From contig WHTM01000007.1 in NCBI GenBank assembly GCA_009377755.1, positions 62,001 to 126,000 on the forward strand: DNA of 64,000 nucleotides. Reading direction: 5' to 3'. Positions 44,237 to 52,351 of the stretch are shown here, piece after piece. Below the pieces are notes generated by a model. The model worked only from the letters and a program-made list of their open reading frames with translations, was not told the origin of the DNA and did no database searches. The stretch is from Hyphomicrobiales bacterium (GTDB lineage: Bacteria; Pseudomonadota; Alphaproteobacteria; Rhizobiales; Xanthobacteraceae). How positions within the stretch are numbered: the stretch's first letter is position 1; every line of letters begins with the position of its first letter. The position numbers and the translations under genes are program-made.

Positions 44237-44983
44237 ATGACCCCCGCCGTCCTCGCCCTCATCGGCACCACCATCGTCGTCTCCTCGTTCATCTCCGGCA
44301 CCTTCGGCATGGCCGGCGGGATGGTGCTGCTCGGCGTGCTTCTGGTCTACTTCGACGTCGCCACCACGATGATCGTGTTCTCGATCATCCAGTTCTTCGC
44401 CAACGGCTGGCGCGTGATGCTGTGGTGGCGCTTCGTGCGCTGGCCGATCTTCTGGTGGTACATGTTGGGCGCGCTTTTCGCCGCCGCGGCGCTGCGCGCT
44501 GTCGCCTATGTGCCGGACAAGGCGTTGGTCTATTTCCTGCTCGGCATCATGCCGTTCGCGGTCGACCTTCTGCCGGCGCGGGCGCGGCCGAACATCGAAT
44601 GGCGCGGCGTGCCGTTCCTGACCGGTGTCGGGACCACCATCATCCAGATTCTCGCCGGCGTCGGCGGGCTGTTCCTCGACCTTTTCTTCCAGAAGAGCTC
44701 GCTCGACCGCAAGACCACCATCGCCACGAAGGCGCCGACGCAGACTTTCAGCCATATTCTGCGCGGCGCGTATTTCGGCTCGTTCGGATCGGTCGACGGC
44801 CTCGGCGAGCCGGGCATGCTATGGATGCTCGCCGGCGCGGTCGTGCTGGCGGTGATCGGCGTGTCGCTGACGCCCTACGTGATCGAACGCATGAGCGACA
44901 CGGGCTTCCGCCGCTGGACGCGCGCGATCATCATCGCGATCAGCCTCGTGTACCTGGCACGCGCGGCGTGGCTGTGGTGGTGA
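44237..44983 (+). CDS. TauE/SafE-family permease
   Basis: The 248-residue membrane protein has about eight helices, and the N-terminal SGTFGMAGGMVLLGVLLVY is a TauE/SafE signature. These proteins export sulfite, sulfoacetate or related anions or metals in different bacteria. The substrate cannot be assigned. It is directly after an R1 repeat and before the S24 repressor gene, which is on the other strand. A second, unrelated TauE-type gene lies at 58 kb. Confidence 0.82.
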   Translation: MTPAVLALIGTTIVVSSFISGTFGMAGGMVLLGVLLVYFDVATTMIVFSIIQFFANGWRVMLWWRFVRWPIFWWYMLGALFAAAALRAVAYVPDKALVYFLLGIMPFAVDLLPARARPNIEWRGVPFLTGVGTTIIQILAGVGGLFLDLFFQKSSLDRKTTIATKAPTQTFSHILRGAYFGSFGSVDGLGEPGMLWMLAGAVVLAVIGVSLTPYVIERMSDTGFRRWTRAIIIAISLVYLARAAWLWW

Positions 44984-45054
44984 CAGCAATCAGTAATCGA
45001 CAATCAGGCGTCAGAGCCGTCGCCTGATTATTGACCTCTGATCACTGATTCCTG

Positions 45055-45684
45055 TCACTGGCTTGCCCAGACGATGCGCGCCATCCACAGCACGTCCTTA
45101 AGCGGCAGAGTGCGGTTCGGATGCGCGGGATTGAGCGATTGCAGTTCTATGCTTTTCGCGGTCTTGCGCTTGAGCTCCTTCACCGTCACCTCGCCGTCGC
45201 GAGATTTGACCACGACCCGGTCGCCGCGCCGCACCGGCGCCCCCGGGGAAACCACGATGACATCGCCGCGCCGATACGCCGGCTGCATGGAGTCCCCGGA
45301 TATTTCCAGCGCATAGGCATGCTCGTCGGCGACCGCCGGGAAAGCGATCTCGTCCCAGCCCTTGCCGACCGGGAAACCGCCGTCGTCAAAGAAGCCGCCT
45401 GCGCCTGCTTCCGCGAAGCCGATCAGCGGAACCGCCCGCGGGGCGATCCGGCCGCTGTCCTGGATCAGGTCGACGAAGGTGTCGATCGTGGTCCCTGTGG
45501 CGGCGAGCGCCTTCGCCACCGACTCGGTCGACGGCCAGCGTGCCCGGCCGTCGGGTGTGATCCGCTTCGAGCGGTTGAAGGTGGTCGGATCGAGCCCGGC
45601 CTTCTTGGCCAGTCCCGAGGCGGACATTTCGGCGCGCGCCGCCAGGCGGTCGAGGGCGGTCCAAATCTGTGCGTGGGTGAGCAT
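45055..45684 (-). CDS. S24-family phage-type repressor (LexA-like peptidase with HTH)
   Basis: The 209-residue protein starts at 45684 with an N-terminal XRE-like helix-turn-helix (about 10-55, MSASGLAKKAGLDPTTFNRS). An S24 peptidase domain follows, with the catalytic Ser in EISGDSMQPAYRRGD and the Lys in VVVKSRDGEVTV. This is the CI/LexA-like self-cleaving layout. Similar chromosomal genes are common in rhizobia without a nearby prophage, as here. A TATAAT-like box lies on the minus strand at 45750-45745, about 60 bases upstream. The function is probably a stress-responsive repressor. Confidence 0.85.
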   Translation of the reverse strand: MLTHAQIWTALDRLAARAEMSASGLAKKAGLDPTTFNRSKRITPDGRARWPSTESVAKALAATGTTIDTFVDLIQDSGRIAPRAVPLIGFAEAGAGGFFDDGGFPVGKGWDEIAFPAVADEHAYALEISGDSMQPAYRRGDVIVVSPGAPVRRGDRVVVKSRDGEVTVKELKRKTAKSIELQSLNPAHPNRTLPLKDVLWMARIVWASQ

Positions 45685-45820
45685 AGGTTCACCGTCGTCG
45701 GACGTGTTCAATGGGCAACTATGACTATTGTCCGATAAATAGGAATTATAACCGTATTTGTTATCCAGTCCAGCAACCTTTTGCTGTAGCGGCCGTCTTG
45801 AACAATCTCTGCTGAGTTGG

Positions 45821-45984
45821 CTAGTGTCGCGATTTCGGAAGTTCGCTTGAGTTCGCAGCCTGCTCCGGAGCGAACTTCCGAATCATAGCGACACTAGCAA
45901 CTTTATGAATCCAGTGTGGTTTTGGATTTGACGTTTCTGCGATGAGCCTGCCGCAACCAGGGCAGGAACTTCAAATCCACCACA
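45821..45984. repeat. Compound palindromic repeat, family R3 (copy 1 of a tandem pair)
   Basis: The 164-base unit has two hairpins. The first pairs TAGTGTCGC..TTCGGAAGTTCGCT with AGCGAACTTCCGAATCATAG then CGACACTA. The second pairs AGTGTGG...GGATTTGACG with CGTT..CAAATCC.CCACACT. The next copy starts immediately at 45985. Confidence 0.85.
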
Positions 45985-46150
45985 CTAGTGTCGCGATTTC
46001 GGAAGTTCGCTTGAATTTGCAGTTTGCTCCGGAGCGAACTTCCGAATCATAGCGACACTAGCAACTTTATGAATCCAGTGTGGTTTTGGAATTGACGTTC
46101 CTGCGATGAGCCTGCCGCAACGAGGGCAGGAACTTCAAATCCACCACACG
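45985..46150. repeat. Compound palindromic repeat, family R3 (copy 2 of a tandem pair)
   Basis: This copy is the same 164-base unit as the preceding one with about a dozen substitutions. Its end is 14 bases from the GGGAGG ribosome site of the DUF952 gene, so it lies in the leader or promoter region of the DUF952-pyrD unit. A third copy is at 50474-50636. Confidence 0.85.
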
Positions 46151-46179
46151 AGGGTTATTTTGCGGGAGGCTCGCTGGGC

Positions 46180-46527
46180 GTGCCGATTATCTACAAGATC
46201 TGTTCGGAAATGCTGTGGCGCGAGGCTGAGCGTGACGGGGTGTTCCGCGGGGCACCGGTCGATGTTCGTGACGGCTTCATCCATTTTTCCACAGCCGATC
46301 AGCTCGCCGAGACCGCCCGCAAGCATTTTGCCGGGCAGGACGGCCTCCTGCTCATCGCCATCGACAGCGATTCGCTCGGACCGGCGCTGGCCTGGGAACC
46401 CTCCCGCGGCCGTAGCGAGCTGTTTCCACATCTCTACGGCGAGTTGCCGCTGACCGCGGTGGAACGCGTCGTGCCGATGCCGCTCGGCCGCGACGGGAAG
46501 CATGTGCTTCCGGATCTTTCCACATGA
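46180..46527 (+). CDS. DUF952 family protein
   Basis: The 115-residue protein starts with GTG after a GGGAGG site. YKICSEMLWREAERDGVFRG then a FIHFSTADQLAETARKHFAG segment and LFPHLYGELPL are the DUF952 core, which is related to the ADP-ribosyl-transferase-like fold. The biochemical role is unknown. It overlaps pyrD by 4 bases (ATGA), a pairing seen often in alphaproteobacteria, so it is probably translationally coupled to pyrimidine synthesis. Confidence 0.9.
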   Translation: MPIIYKICSEMLWREAERDGVFRGAPVDVRDGFIHFSTADQLAETARKHFAGQDGLLLIAIDSDSLGPALAWEPSRGRSELFPHLYGELPLTAVERVVPMPLGRDGKHVLPDLST

Positions 46528-47615
46528 TCGCGCTGTTCGACCGCATTGCGCGGCCGCTGATGCGGGCGCTCGACCCCGAGGATGCGCATTCGCTCACCGT
46601 CAAGGCGCTCAAGGTTGCGCCACTGCCGCGGCCCGCGGTCGATCCGCGGCTTTTCGTACGCGCGTTCGGACTCAACTTCCCCAATCCGATCGGCATCGCC
46701 GCCGGCTTCGACAAGAATGCCGAGGTTCCGGACGCGCTGCTGCGGCTCGGCTTTGGTTTCGTCGAGATCGGCACCGTCACGCCGCTGCCACAGGTGGGCA
46801 ATCCGCGTCCGCGCGTGTTCCGCCTCGAAGCCGACGAGGCAGTCATCAACCGTCTCGGCTTCAACAGCGAAGGCGCCGACGCGGTGCTGCGGCGGCTGGC
46901 GGCGCGGGTCGATGCCGGCGGCATCGTCGGCGTCAATATTGGCGCCAACCGCGACTCGCCTGACCGCGCCGCTGACTACGTCAAGCTGATCGAGATCTTC
47001 GCGCCGGTCGCCAGCTATTTCACCGTCAATGTCTCCTCGCCGAATACGCCGGCGCTACGAGAATTGCAGAAGCTCGATGCGCTCGACGGGCTGCTTGCCC
47101 GGGTGGTGGAGACCCGCAATCGCGTCAGCCGCAACGCCGGGCCGGTGCCGGTGCTCCTGAAGATCGCGCCCGATATCAGCCTCGCCGAGCTCGACGATAT
47201 CGTCGGCGCGGCGCGGCGGCGGCGCATCGACGGCATGATCGTCGGCAACACCACGACAGCGCGGTCGCCGGAGCTGCGCGAGCGCATCAAAGCGATCGAG
47301 ACCGGCGGCTTGTCCGGGCGGCCGCTGTTCGCGCTGTCGACGCGCGTGCTGGCGGAGACCTACGTGCGCGCCGAGGACGCGTTCCCACTGATCGGCGTCG
47401 GCGGCATCAATTCAGGCGCCTCGGCCGTCGCCAAGATCAAGGCCGGCGCGACGCTGTTGCAGCTTTATTCCGGACTGGTGTTCCGCGGCATCGGCCTGGT
47501 CGGGCAGATCACTGCCGATCTCACCGCCGTGCTGCGGCGCGGGCCGGCGCATAGTCTCTCCGAACTGGTCGGCACAGATGCCGCGGCGGTAACGGCCGAG
47601 CGTTGGCCGGGGTAG
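46524..47615 (+). CDS. pyrD: Quinone-dependent dihydroorotate dehydrogenase
   Basis: This 363-residue class 2 enzyme oxidises dihydroorotate to orotate in pyrimidine synthesis and passes electrons to quinone at the membrane. It has the N-terminal hydrophobic entry helix, LNFPNPIGIAAGFDKNAEVP, the FMN motif region GFNSEGADAVLRRL, the catalytic Ser in NVSSPNTPALRELQ and VGVGGINSGASAVAKI near the end. It starts within the stop of the DUF952 gene. Confidence 0.96.
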   Translation: MIALFDRIARPLMRALDPEDAHSLTVKALKVAPLPRPAVDPRLFVRAFGLNFPNPIGIAAGFDKNAEVPDALLRLGFGFVEIGTVTPLPQVGNPRPRVFRLEADEAVINRLGFNSEGADAVLRRLAARVDAGGIVGVNIGANRDSPDRAADYVKLIEIFAPVASYFTVNVSSPNTPALRELQKLDALDGLLARVVETRNRVSRNAGPVPVLLKIAPDISLAELDDIVGAARRRRIDGMIVGNTTTARSPELRERIKAIETGGLSGRPLFALSTRVLAETYVRAEDAFPLIGVGGINSGASAVAKIKAGATLLQLYSGLVFRGIGLVGQITADLTAVLRRGPAHSLSELVGTDAAAVTAERWPG

Positions 47616-47817
47616 ATCGTGCAGGGCGGAATGGAATCGTGCGCTACACTAAGACACAAATAGTGGAACGCAGGTAACCTCGCCCAGATGAGCAGAGCGA
47701 AATCCGGGATCGTCGCGACACAAGGGAGATCAACACAGCCTGTGCGATCAGGGCGCAAGCTGAGTTTGTATGGCCCTCGTAGACTTCGTCCGAAACCGTA
47801 ATGGTGAACTTCTTGGT

Positions 47818-47855
47818 CATATACGTATCGTATGCGTATATGGACGCTTTTTTTT
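47818..47855 (+). terminator. Possible terminator or palindrome between pyrD and the MFS gene
   Basis: CATATACG and CGTATATG form a perfect 8-bp stem around a 9-base loop, followed after 5 bases by eight T residues. On the plus strand this resembles a weak intrinsic terminator for pyrD, about 200 bases after its stop. The AT-rich stem makes it weak, and it could instead be a protein-binding palindrome. The 262-base gap holds nothing else. Confidence 0.35.
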
Positions 47856-47877
47856 CAAGACGGACCGATCGTGACGC

Positions 47878-49140
47878 TCACCGCCTGATCCGGCTCGCCG
47901 CCAGCATCACCAGCGGGATCGCCGCCACCAGCACCGCGGTCCAGCCGGCTGCGGCGAGACCGCTCCATTCGATCAGCGGCCCGGTCGCGACCGCGGTTAC
48001 GACGCTGATTGCGCCGGCGAAGCTGTCGGCGACGCCGATTGCTCGGCCGCGCTCATGCGTCTCGGCGTGATCGGCGATCAGCGCCGTCGCCGCGACGTTC
48101 GCCGCCGCCCAGCCGAGACCGACCAGGAAAGTGCCGAGCGTCACCGGCAGGAGGCCTGAGGTGAACGTCACGAGGCCGGCGCCGACCAGCGTCGTTGCCA
48201 CGCCAGGGAGCATCACGATGTTGCGCCCGTAGCGGTCGGCCAGCCGGCCGAGCGGAATCGTAAACGCGAACATGCCCATCGAATGGAACATGTGGGAGAA
48301 CGCGATCGCGGTGAGGGAATGGCCGTGATGGGCGAGCACCAGCGAGGTCAGCACCATGACGATCGACATGTTGCCCTGGCCGGCGCAATTCGACGCGATC
48401 GCGAGCCGGGTCGCGCTGTTGCGCAACAGGCCAACGATGCTGAACGTTGAGCCTTGCTCGGCCGACCGCGGCGCAGGCCGCACATAGTCGGGATAATAGG
48501 CATCGAGCCGCATCCCGATCTCCTTCGGATCGGGGCGCACATAGGCGACCAGCACCATCCCCGACACGATCAGGACCGGCAGCATCAGCCACGGCAAGCC
48601 GAGCGGATCCTGGCCGATGCCGGGCGCGACACGGTCCGAAACGGCAATCATCATCGGGGTGATCACCAGGCCAAGCAGCGAGCCGAGTGCGACGTAGCCG
48701 AGCGCCTGTGCCCGCAGGTGCGGGGGAAACATGTCGGTGGCGGCGACGCGGAGCTGCTGCGCGGCATTCATGCCCATGCCGAACACCAGAATGCCGCCGA
48801 GCAGCATGGCGGGGTCACGCAGACTCATCGACAGGCCGACGATCACCGCGCCGGCGAGCGCCAGCACCAGCCCCAGGAGGATGCCGGGCTTGCGGCCATA
48901 GGTGTCGGTGATCTTGCCGACGGGGTAGGCCACCAGGAAACGACTGAGTCCGATCAGACCGACCGACACGCCCACGAGACTGGCCGAGTGCGTCAGGCTG
49001 ATGACCATCAGCGGTCCGATGCCGTAGGCTAGCTGCATGCCCGCGCCGGTGAACGACTGCGAGATCGCGAACAGTGCGGTGTTGCGTTTGATCAGTGGCG
49101 GGACACGGAACGCCGGGGGACGGCTGACTTGCTGATGCAC
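47878..49140 (-). CDS. MFS transporter
   Basis: The 420-residue protein has the 12-helix major facilitator layout. The conserved loop between helices 2 and 3 is visible as GKITDTYGRKPG, and the matching loop in the second half as GRLADRYGRNIV. A central cytoplasmic loop is rich in Asp and Pro (about 195-225). No substrate can be named. It is convergent with pyrD and divergent from a secreted protein gene with a 393-base gap. Confidence 0.88.
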   Translation of the reverse strand: MHQQVSRPPAFRVPPLIKRNTALFAISQSFTGAGMQLAYGIGPLMVISLTHSASLVGVSVGLIGLSRFLVAYPVGKITDTYGRKPGILLGLVLALAGAVIVGLSMSLRDPAMLLGGILVFGMGMNAAQQLRVAATDMFPPHLRAQALGYVALGSLLGLVITPMMIAVSDRVAPGIGQDPLGLPWLMLPVLIVSGMVLVAYVRPDPKEIGMRLDAYYPDYVRPAPRSAEQGSTFSIVGLLRNSATRLAIASNCAGQGNMSIVMVLTSLVLAHHGHSLTAIAFSHMFHSMGMFAFTIPLGRLADRYGRNIVMLPGVATTLVGAGLVTFTSGLLPVTLGTFLVGLGWAAANVAATALIADHAETHERGRAIGVADSFAGAISVVTAVATGPLIEWSGLAAAGWTAVLVAAIPLVMLAASRIRR

Positions 49141-49533
49141 GGACCGCGGTGCTCTCGAATGGTGTCCACCGGCGAACGGATCATCCGCCGATTGCGTTTC
49201 CTCGTGCGTCCATAAAGCGGATCACCGCCGCTTCGTCCAGCACCTGCCGGAACCGGTGCTATGCACGATAGGCGGGCGGGGCTCACGCCCACCGTCTGTT
49301 CGACATTGCCCCGGCTGCTGCGGGGGTCGCCTTGGAGCAAGGCTGCGGGGTACGCCGCTGTGTCCAAATTTGGCCATTTTTGCGGCGGAAGTCTCGATGC
49401 CTGCGTTCTACCGCAAGCGTTGTTGCGGCGATGTCTGCGTCAAATCGGAATCTCTCGATCCACGGAGCCGGTCTGCACTGCCGGCAGTCTTGACGGTGCG
49501 CGGCCACGCTTAACGTGGCATGGGGAGCGACAC
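49141..49533. other. Divergent intergenic stretch without a recognised gene
   Basis: These 393 bases must hold the promoters of the MFS gene and of the secreted protein. A GGCGGGC/GCCCACC hairpin lies near 49272. Open frames on both strands show no ribosome site or family resemblance. Confidence 0.45.
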
Positions 49534-50025
49534 ATGCGATCGCATTCCACGTCCATCCGTCAATGCAAGACGATCGTCCTCGGTGTGGCTGCAGCCCTGC
49601 TCGCCGGATCACTCGCGGTCGCGCAGGAACGGGACCGGCCGCGCCACAAGGACAGCGCCGATTCGTCGAGCACCGTGGAACCGCAGGCCGTGGCGAACGC
49701 GCCGAACGCACGGTTGGTGGCGCTCGTCCGCGCCGACGACGGTCGTGTCGTGTTGAAAAAGGGGGTGCGGAGCGTCAGGCGGATCGCCACCGGCGTCTAC
49801 TGTATCCGGCCCGAGGGAGCGACCGGCATCGACCCGCAGACCGCTGTTGCCGTGGTGTCGGTCGAATACTTCTACAGCTTGTTCAACGAGGTCCAGGTGC
49901 AGTGGGCGCGACGGGCCAATGGCTGCGGCAATGACCGCCTCGGCGTCTATACGCTGGCGGATCAGAATCTTGACGGCGTCTACACCTTCTCGAACGCGGT
50001 CGGCTTCGTGATCTACGTGCCGTGA
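49534..50025 (+). CDS. Secreted protein of unknown function
   Basis: The 163-residue protein begins at 49534 after GGGAG with a signal peptide (about 1-31, ending LAVA-QE). A polar linker follows (32-60). The rest is a compact domain with RIATGVYCIRPEGATGIDPQ, VQWARRANGCGNDRLGVYT and FSNAVGFVIYVP. Its two Cys residues, about 45 residues apart, could form a disulfide. No family was recognised. It is probably exported to the periplasm or medium. Confidence 0.7.
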   Translation: MRSHSTSIRQCKTIVLGVAAALLAGSLAVAQERDRPRHKDSADSSSTVEPQAVANAPNARLVALVRADDGRVVLKKGVRSVRRIATGVYCIRPEGATGIDPQTAVAVVSVEYFYSLFNEVQVQWARRANGCGNDRLGVYTLADQNLDGVYTFSNAVGFVIYVP

Positions 50026-50085
50026 CCCCGCCCTGCACCAAGAAAGGCGGGCGATCATGCGCCCGCCTGCGGCACGTCGTGACGT

Positions 50086-50358
50086 CTACCTGCGCGCGGA
50101 ACGCAGCAGCCGCATTACCAGCCATATCGGAATGACGACGACGGCGCCGAGCAGGAAATACTGCCAGACATAACGCACGGCATCGAAGCCCATGGCGTAG
50201 ATATCGAGCGCCAGCCTCTCGATGCTCTTGAGAATGTTCATGGGGTCGAGCCCGATGGTCGACAGCACGACACCCACGAGAATCGACAGCAGGACAAGGC
50301 GGCCCAGCACCGCGATCGGCGAGCCGCCGAGCACGCGCCCTACAGTGTCCGAATCCAT
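50086..50358 (-). CDS. Small membrane protein (DUF6460-like)
   Basis: The 90-residue protein has two hydrophobic helices (about 15-36 and 63-85). The pattern GGSPIAVLGRLVLLSILVG, GLDPMNILKSI and WQYFLLGAVVVIPIWLVMRL resembles DUF6460 proteins of Rhizobiales, whose function is unknown. A GGAGAG site precedes the start. An R3-related palindrome lies just upstream and could affect its expression. Confidence 0.7.
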   Translation of the reverse strand: MDSDTVGRVLGGSPIAVLGRLVLLSILVGVVLSTIGLDPMNILKSIERLALDIYAMGFDAVRYVWQYFLLGAVVVIPIWLVMRLLRSARR

Positions 50359-50389
50359 CGAGGTCTCTCCTTTCAGGTCGCGGCACCCC

Positions 50390-50459
50390 AGTGTCCCGAA
50401 TCCGAAGTTCGCATTACCTCGCGGCGCCCTGTTAGCAACTTCGGATTCGAAAGGACACT
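50390..50459. repeat. Palindromic element related to family R3
   Basis: AGTGTCC.CGAATCCGAAGTT and AACTTCGGATTCG..GGACACT form a long inverted repeat around a 25-base loop. It shares the outer AGTGTC/GACACT with R3 but has a different inner arm. Confidence 0.75.
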
Positions 50460-50473
50460 AGCAAAGTATGAGT

Positions 50474-50636
50474 CTAGCGTCGCGATTCGGAAGTTCGCTT
50501 GAGTTTGCAACCCGCGCCGGAGCGAACTTCCGAATCATAGCGACACTAGCAACTTTATGAATCTAGTGTGGTGGTTTTGAGTTTCCAGCGATGCGCCCGC
50601 CGCAACAATGGCAGGAACGTCAAAACCACCAACTAG
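50474..50636. repeat. Compound palindromic repeat, family R3 (copy 3)
   Basis: The 163-base element has the same two-hairpin structure as 45821-46150: CTAGCGTCGC.ATTCGGAAGT then TCGCTT paired with AGCGAACTTCCGAATCATAG, then TAGTGTGGTGGTTTTGAG paired with CAAAACCACCAACTAG. It ends 56 bases before the ligase stop codon. The stretch 50359-50692 otherwise has no gene. Confidence 0.85.
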
Positions 50637-50692
50637 CAGGTAGTTGTTCGTTAACCGAATCGCAATGCGGCTTCTCATGCGGTAACGTGAAC

Positions 50693-52351
50693 TTAGGCGA
50701 TCGCGTTGCGATCGAGCATCCGCTCCAGCGTCTCGATCCGATCGGCCTCGCCCGGGGGCTTGTCCCAGCGCAGACGGTTGATGCGCGGGAAGCGCATCGC
50801 GACACCGGACTTGTGCCGTGTCGAGCGCTGCAATCCTTCGAACGCCACTTCCAGCACCAGCCCCTGGCCGGGCTCGTGCATCACCTCGCGCACCGGACCG
50901 AAGCGGTTGACGGTGTGGCGGCGCACGAAGCGGTCGACCTGCAGCAGTTCCTCATCGGTGAATCCGAAATAGGCCTTGCCGACCGGCACCAGCTCATCGC
51001 CGCTCGCGCCCGGCGCCCAGACGCCGAAGGTGTAGTCGGAGTAGAACGACGAGCGCTTGCCGTGGCCGCGCTGCGCGTACATCAGCACCGCATCGATTAG
51101 GAACGGATCGCGCTTCCATTTCCACCACGGCCCCTTCGGCCGGCCGGGGAGGTAGGGCGCGTCGCGGCGCTTGAGCATCACGCCCTCGACCGCCGCGGCG
51201 TCGGGGCCGGCGCCGGCCGGGTCGGCGCGGGCAGCGATCAGCTCGTCCCAGGTCGTGAACGCGACCATCGGCGATACGTCAACATGAGCATCGGCGAGAA
51301 GCGTGACGAACGCTTCGAGAAGCAGTCGTCGCTCGGCGAATGGGCGTTCTCGCAGGTCTTCATCGCCGTTCGCGAGCAGATCGTAGGCGCGCAGGTGGGC
51401 GGGGAATTCGGCGGTCAGTTTCGCGGTGACGCTCTTGCGGTTGAGCCGCTGCTGCAGCACGTTGAACGACTGGATGCGCTCGTTGCGTCGGATCAGGAGT
51501 TCGCCGTCGATCGCGCCCGGCAGGCGCAGCGCGTCGAGAAGATCCGGGAACGCCTTGGAGATGTCTTCGCCGGTGCGGGAATAGAGGCGCGCCATGCGAG
51601 CGCCGTCGGCACCGATCCCTGCGACGGCCTGCACGCGGATGCCGTCCCATTTCCACTCCGCCATGTAGTCGGCGGCATCGAGCATGGCGAGTTCAGTCTC
51701 CTGGATCGCCTGCGCCAGCATTGGCGGCCGGAATGGCGCGGGATCGGCGGTCACCGGCTTTTCACCGCGTCCTTCCAGCCATTGAAACACGGCCTCATAG
51801 GGCGGCTGCAGTGTGGGCCAAAGGAGCTCGATGTCGTGCGGGTCCTTGCCGCCCAGCGCCGCCGCCGCGGTCTTGGCAAGGCGCGCGGATACGCCGATGC
51901 GCAAGGCCCCGGTAATGAGCTTCAGCAGCGCCCAGCGTCCGGTCTCGTCGAGGGCATCGAGCCAGCGCGCGAGCTGCGCCGGCAGTTCGGCCTTGCCGAG
52001 CGTAGCGAGGGTTTCGATGACGTCGGAGAGGGAGGGGGATTCTTCTCCCTCTCCCCTTTGGGGGGACGCTTGCGGCGCGGGCTGAGGCCACATCAGCGCA
52101 ATCGTCTCCGACAGATCGCCGACGTAGTCGTATGACAGTCCGAACAGCACCGGGTCGGTGCGTTCGGCGATCAGCGTTCGCAGCATGCCCGGCTTGGCGT
52201 AGCGGAAGGTCAGCGCACCGGCGAGCGCCGCCAGCGCCCAGCCGCGTTCCGGGTCCGGCGTGGTGCGGAAATAGTCGGTGATCAGCCGCAGCTTGTTGTT
52301 GCGGCCGTGCTCGTAGGCGAGGCGGTCGAGCAGCTCGGCGAAGCGGTTCAT
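50693..52351 (-). CDS. ATP-dependent DNA ligase (ligase-associated repair module)
   Basis: This 552-residue ligase has a helical N-terminal domain and an adenylation domain whose lysine is K234 in EWKWDGIRVQ. It also has the nucleotidyltransferase motifs AIDGELLI, EGVMLKRRDAPYLPG and WWKWKRD, then an OB-fold C-terminus. It belongs to the ligase family that always sits with an exonuclease, a helicase and a phosphoesterase. The segment at about residues 90-107 (APQASPQRGEGEESP) is repeat-derived and lies in a helical linker before the adenylation domain. It overlaps the exonuclease gene by 4 bases (ATGA). Confidence 0.93.
   Translation of the reverse strand: MNRFAELLDRLAYEHGRNNKLRLITDYFRTTPDPERGWALAALAGALTFRYAKPGMLRTLIAERTDPVLFGLSYDYVGDLSETIALMWPQPAPQASPQRGEGEESPSLSDVIETLATLGKAELPAQLARWLDALDETGRWALLKLITGALRIGVSARLAKTAAAALGGKDPHDIELLWPTLQPPYEAVFQWLEGRGEKPVTADPAPFRPPMLAQAIQETELAMLDAADYMAEWKWDGIRVQAVAGIGADGARMARLYSRTGEDISKAFPDLLDALRLPGAIDGELLIRRNERIQSFNVLQQRLNRKSVTAKLTAEFPAHLRAYDLLANGDEDLRERPFAERRLLLEAFVTLLADAHVDVSPMVAFTTWDELIAARADPAGAGPDAAAVEGVMLKRRDAPYLPGRPKGPWWKWKRDPFLIDAVLMYAQRGHGKRSSFYSDYTFGVWAPGASGDELVPVGKAYFGFTDEELLQVDRFVRRHTVNRFGPVREVMHEPGQGLVLEVAFEGLQRSTRHKSGVAMRFPRINRLRWDKPPGEADRIETLERMLDRNAIA

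Noticed and set aside
45821-46150. Tandem repeat considered as a CRISPR array
   Set aside because: The unit is 164 bases with two hairpins and only two adjacent copies; there are no short repeats with unique spacers and no cas genes.
45055-46150. S24 repressor considered as a sign of a prophage
   Set aside because: No phage structural, integrase or replication genes are near; the flanks are housekeeping genes and repeats.
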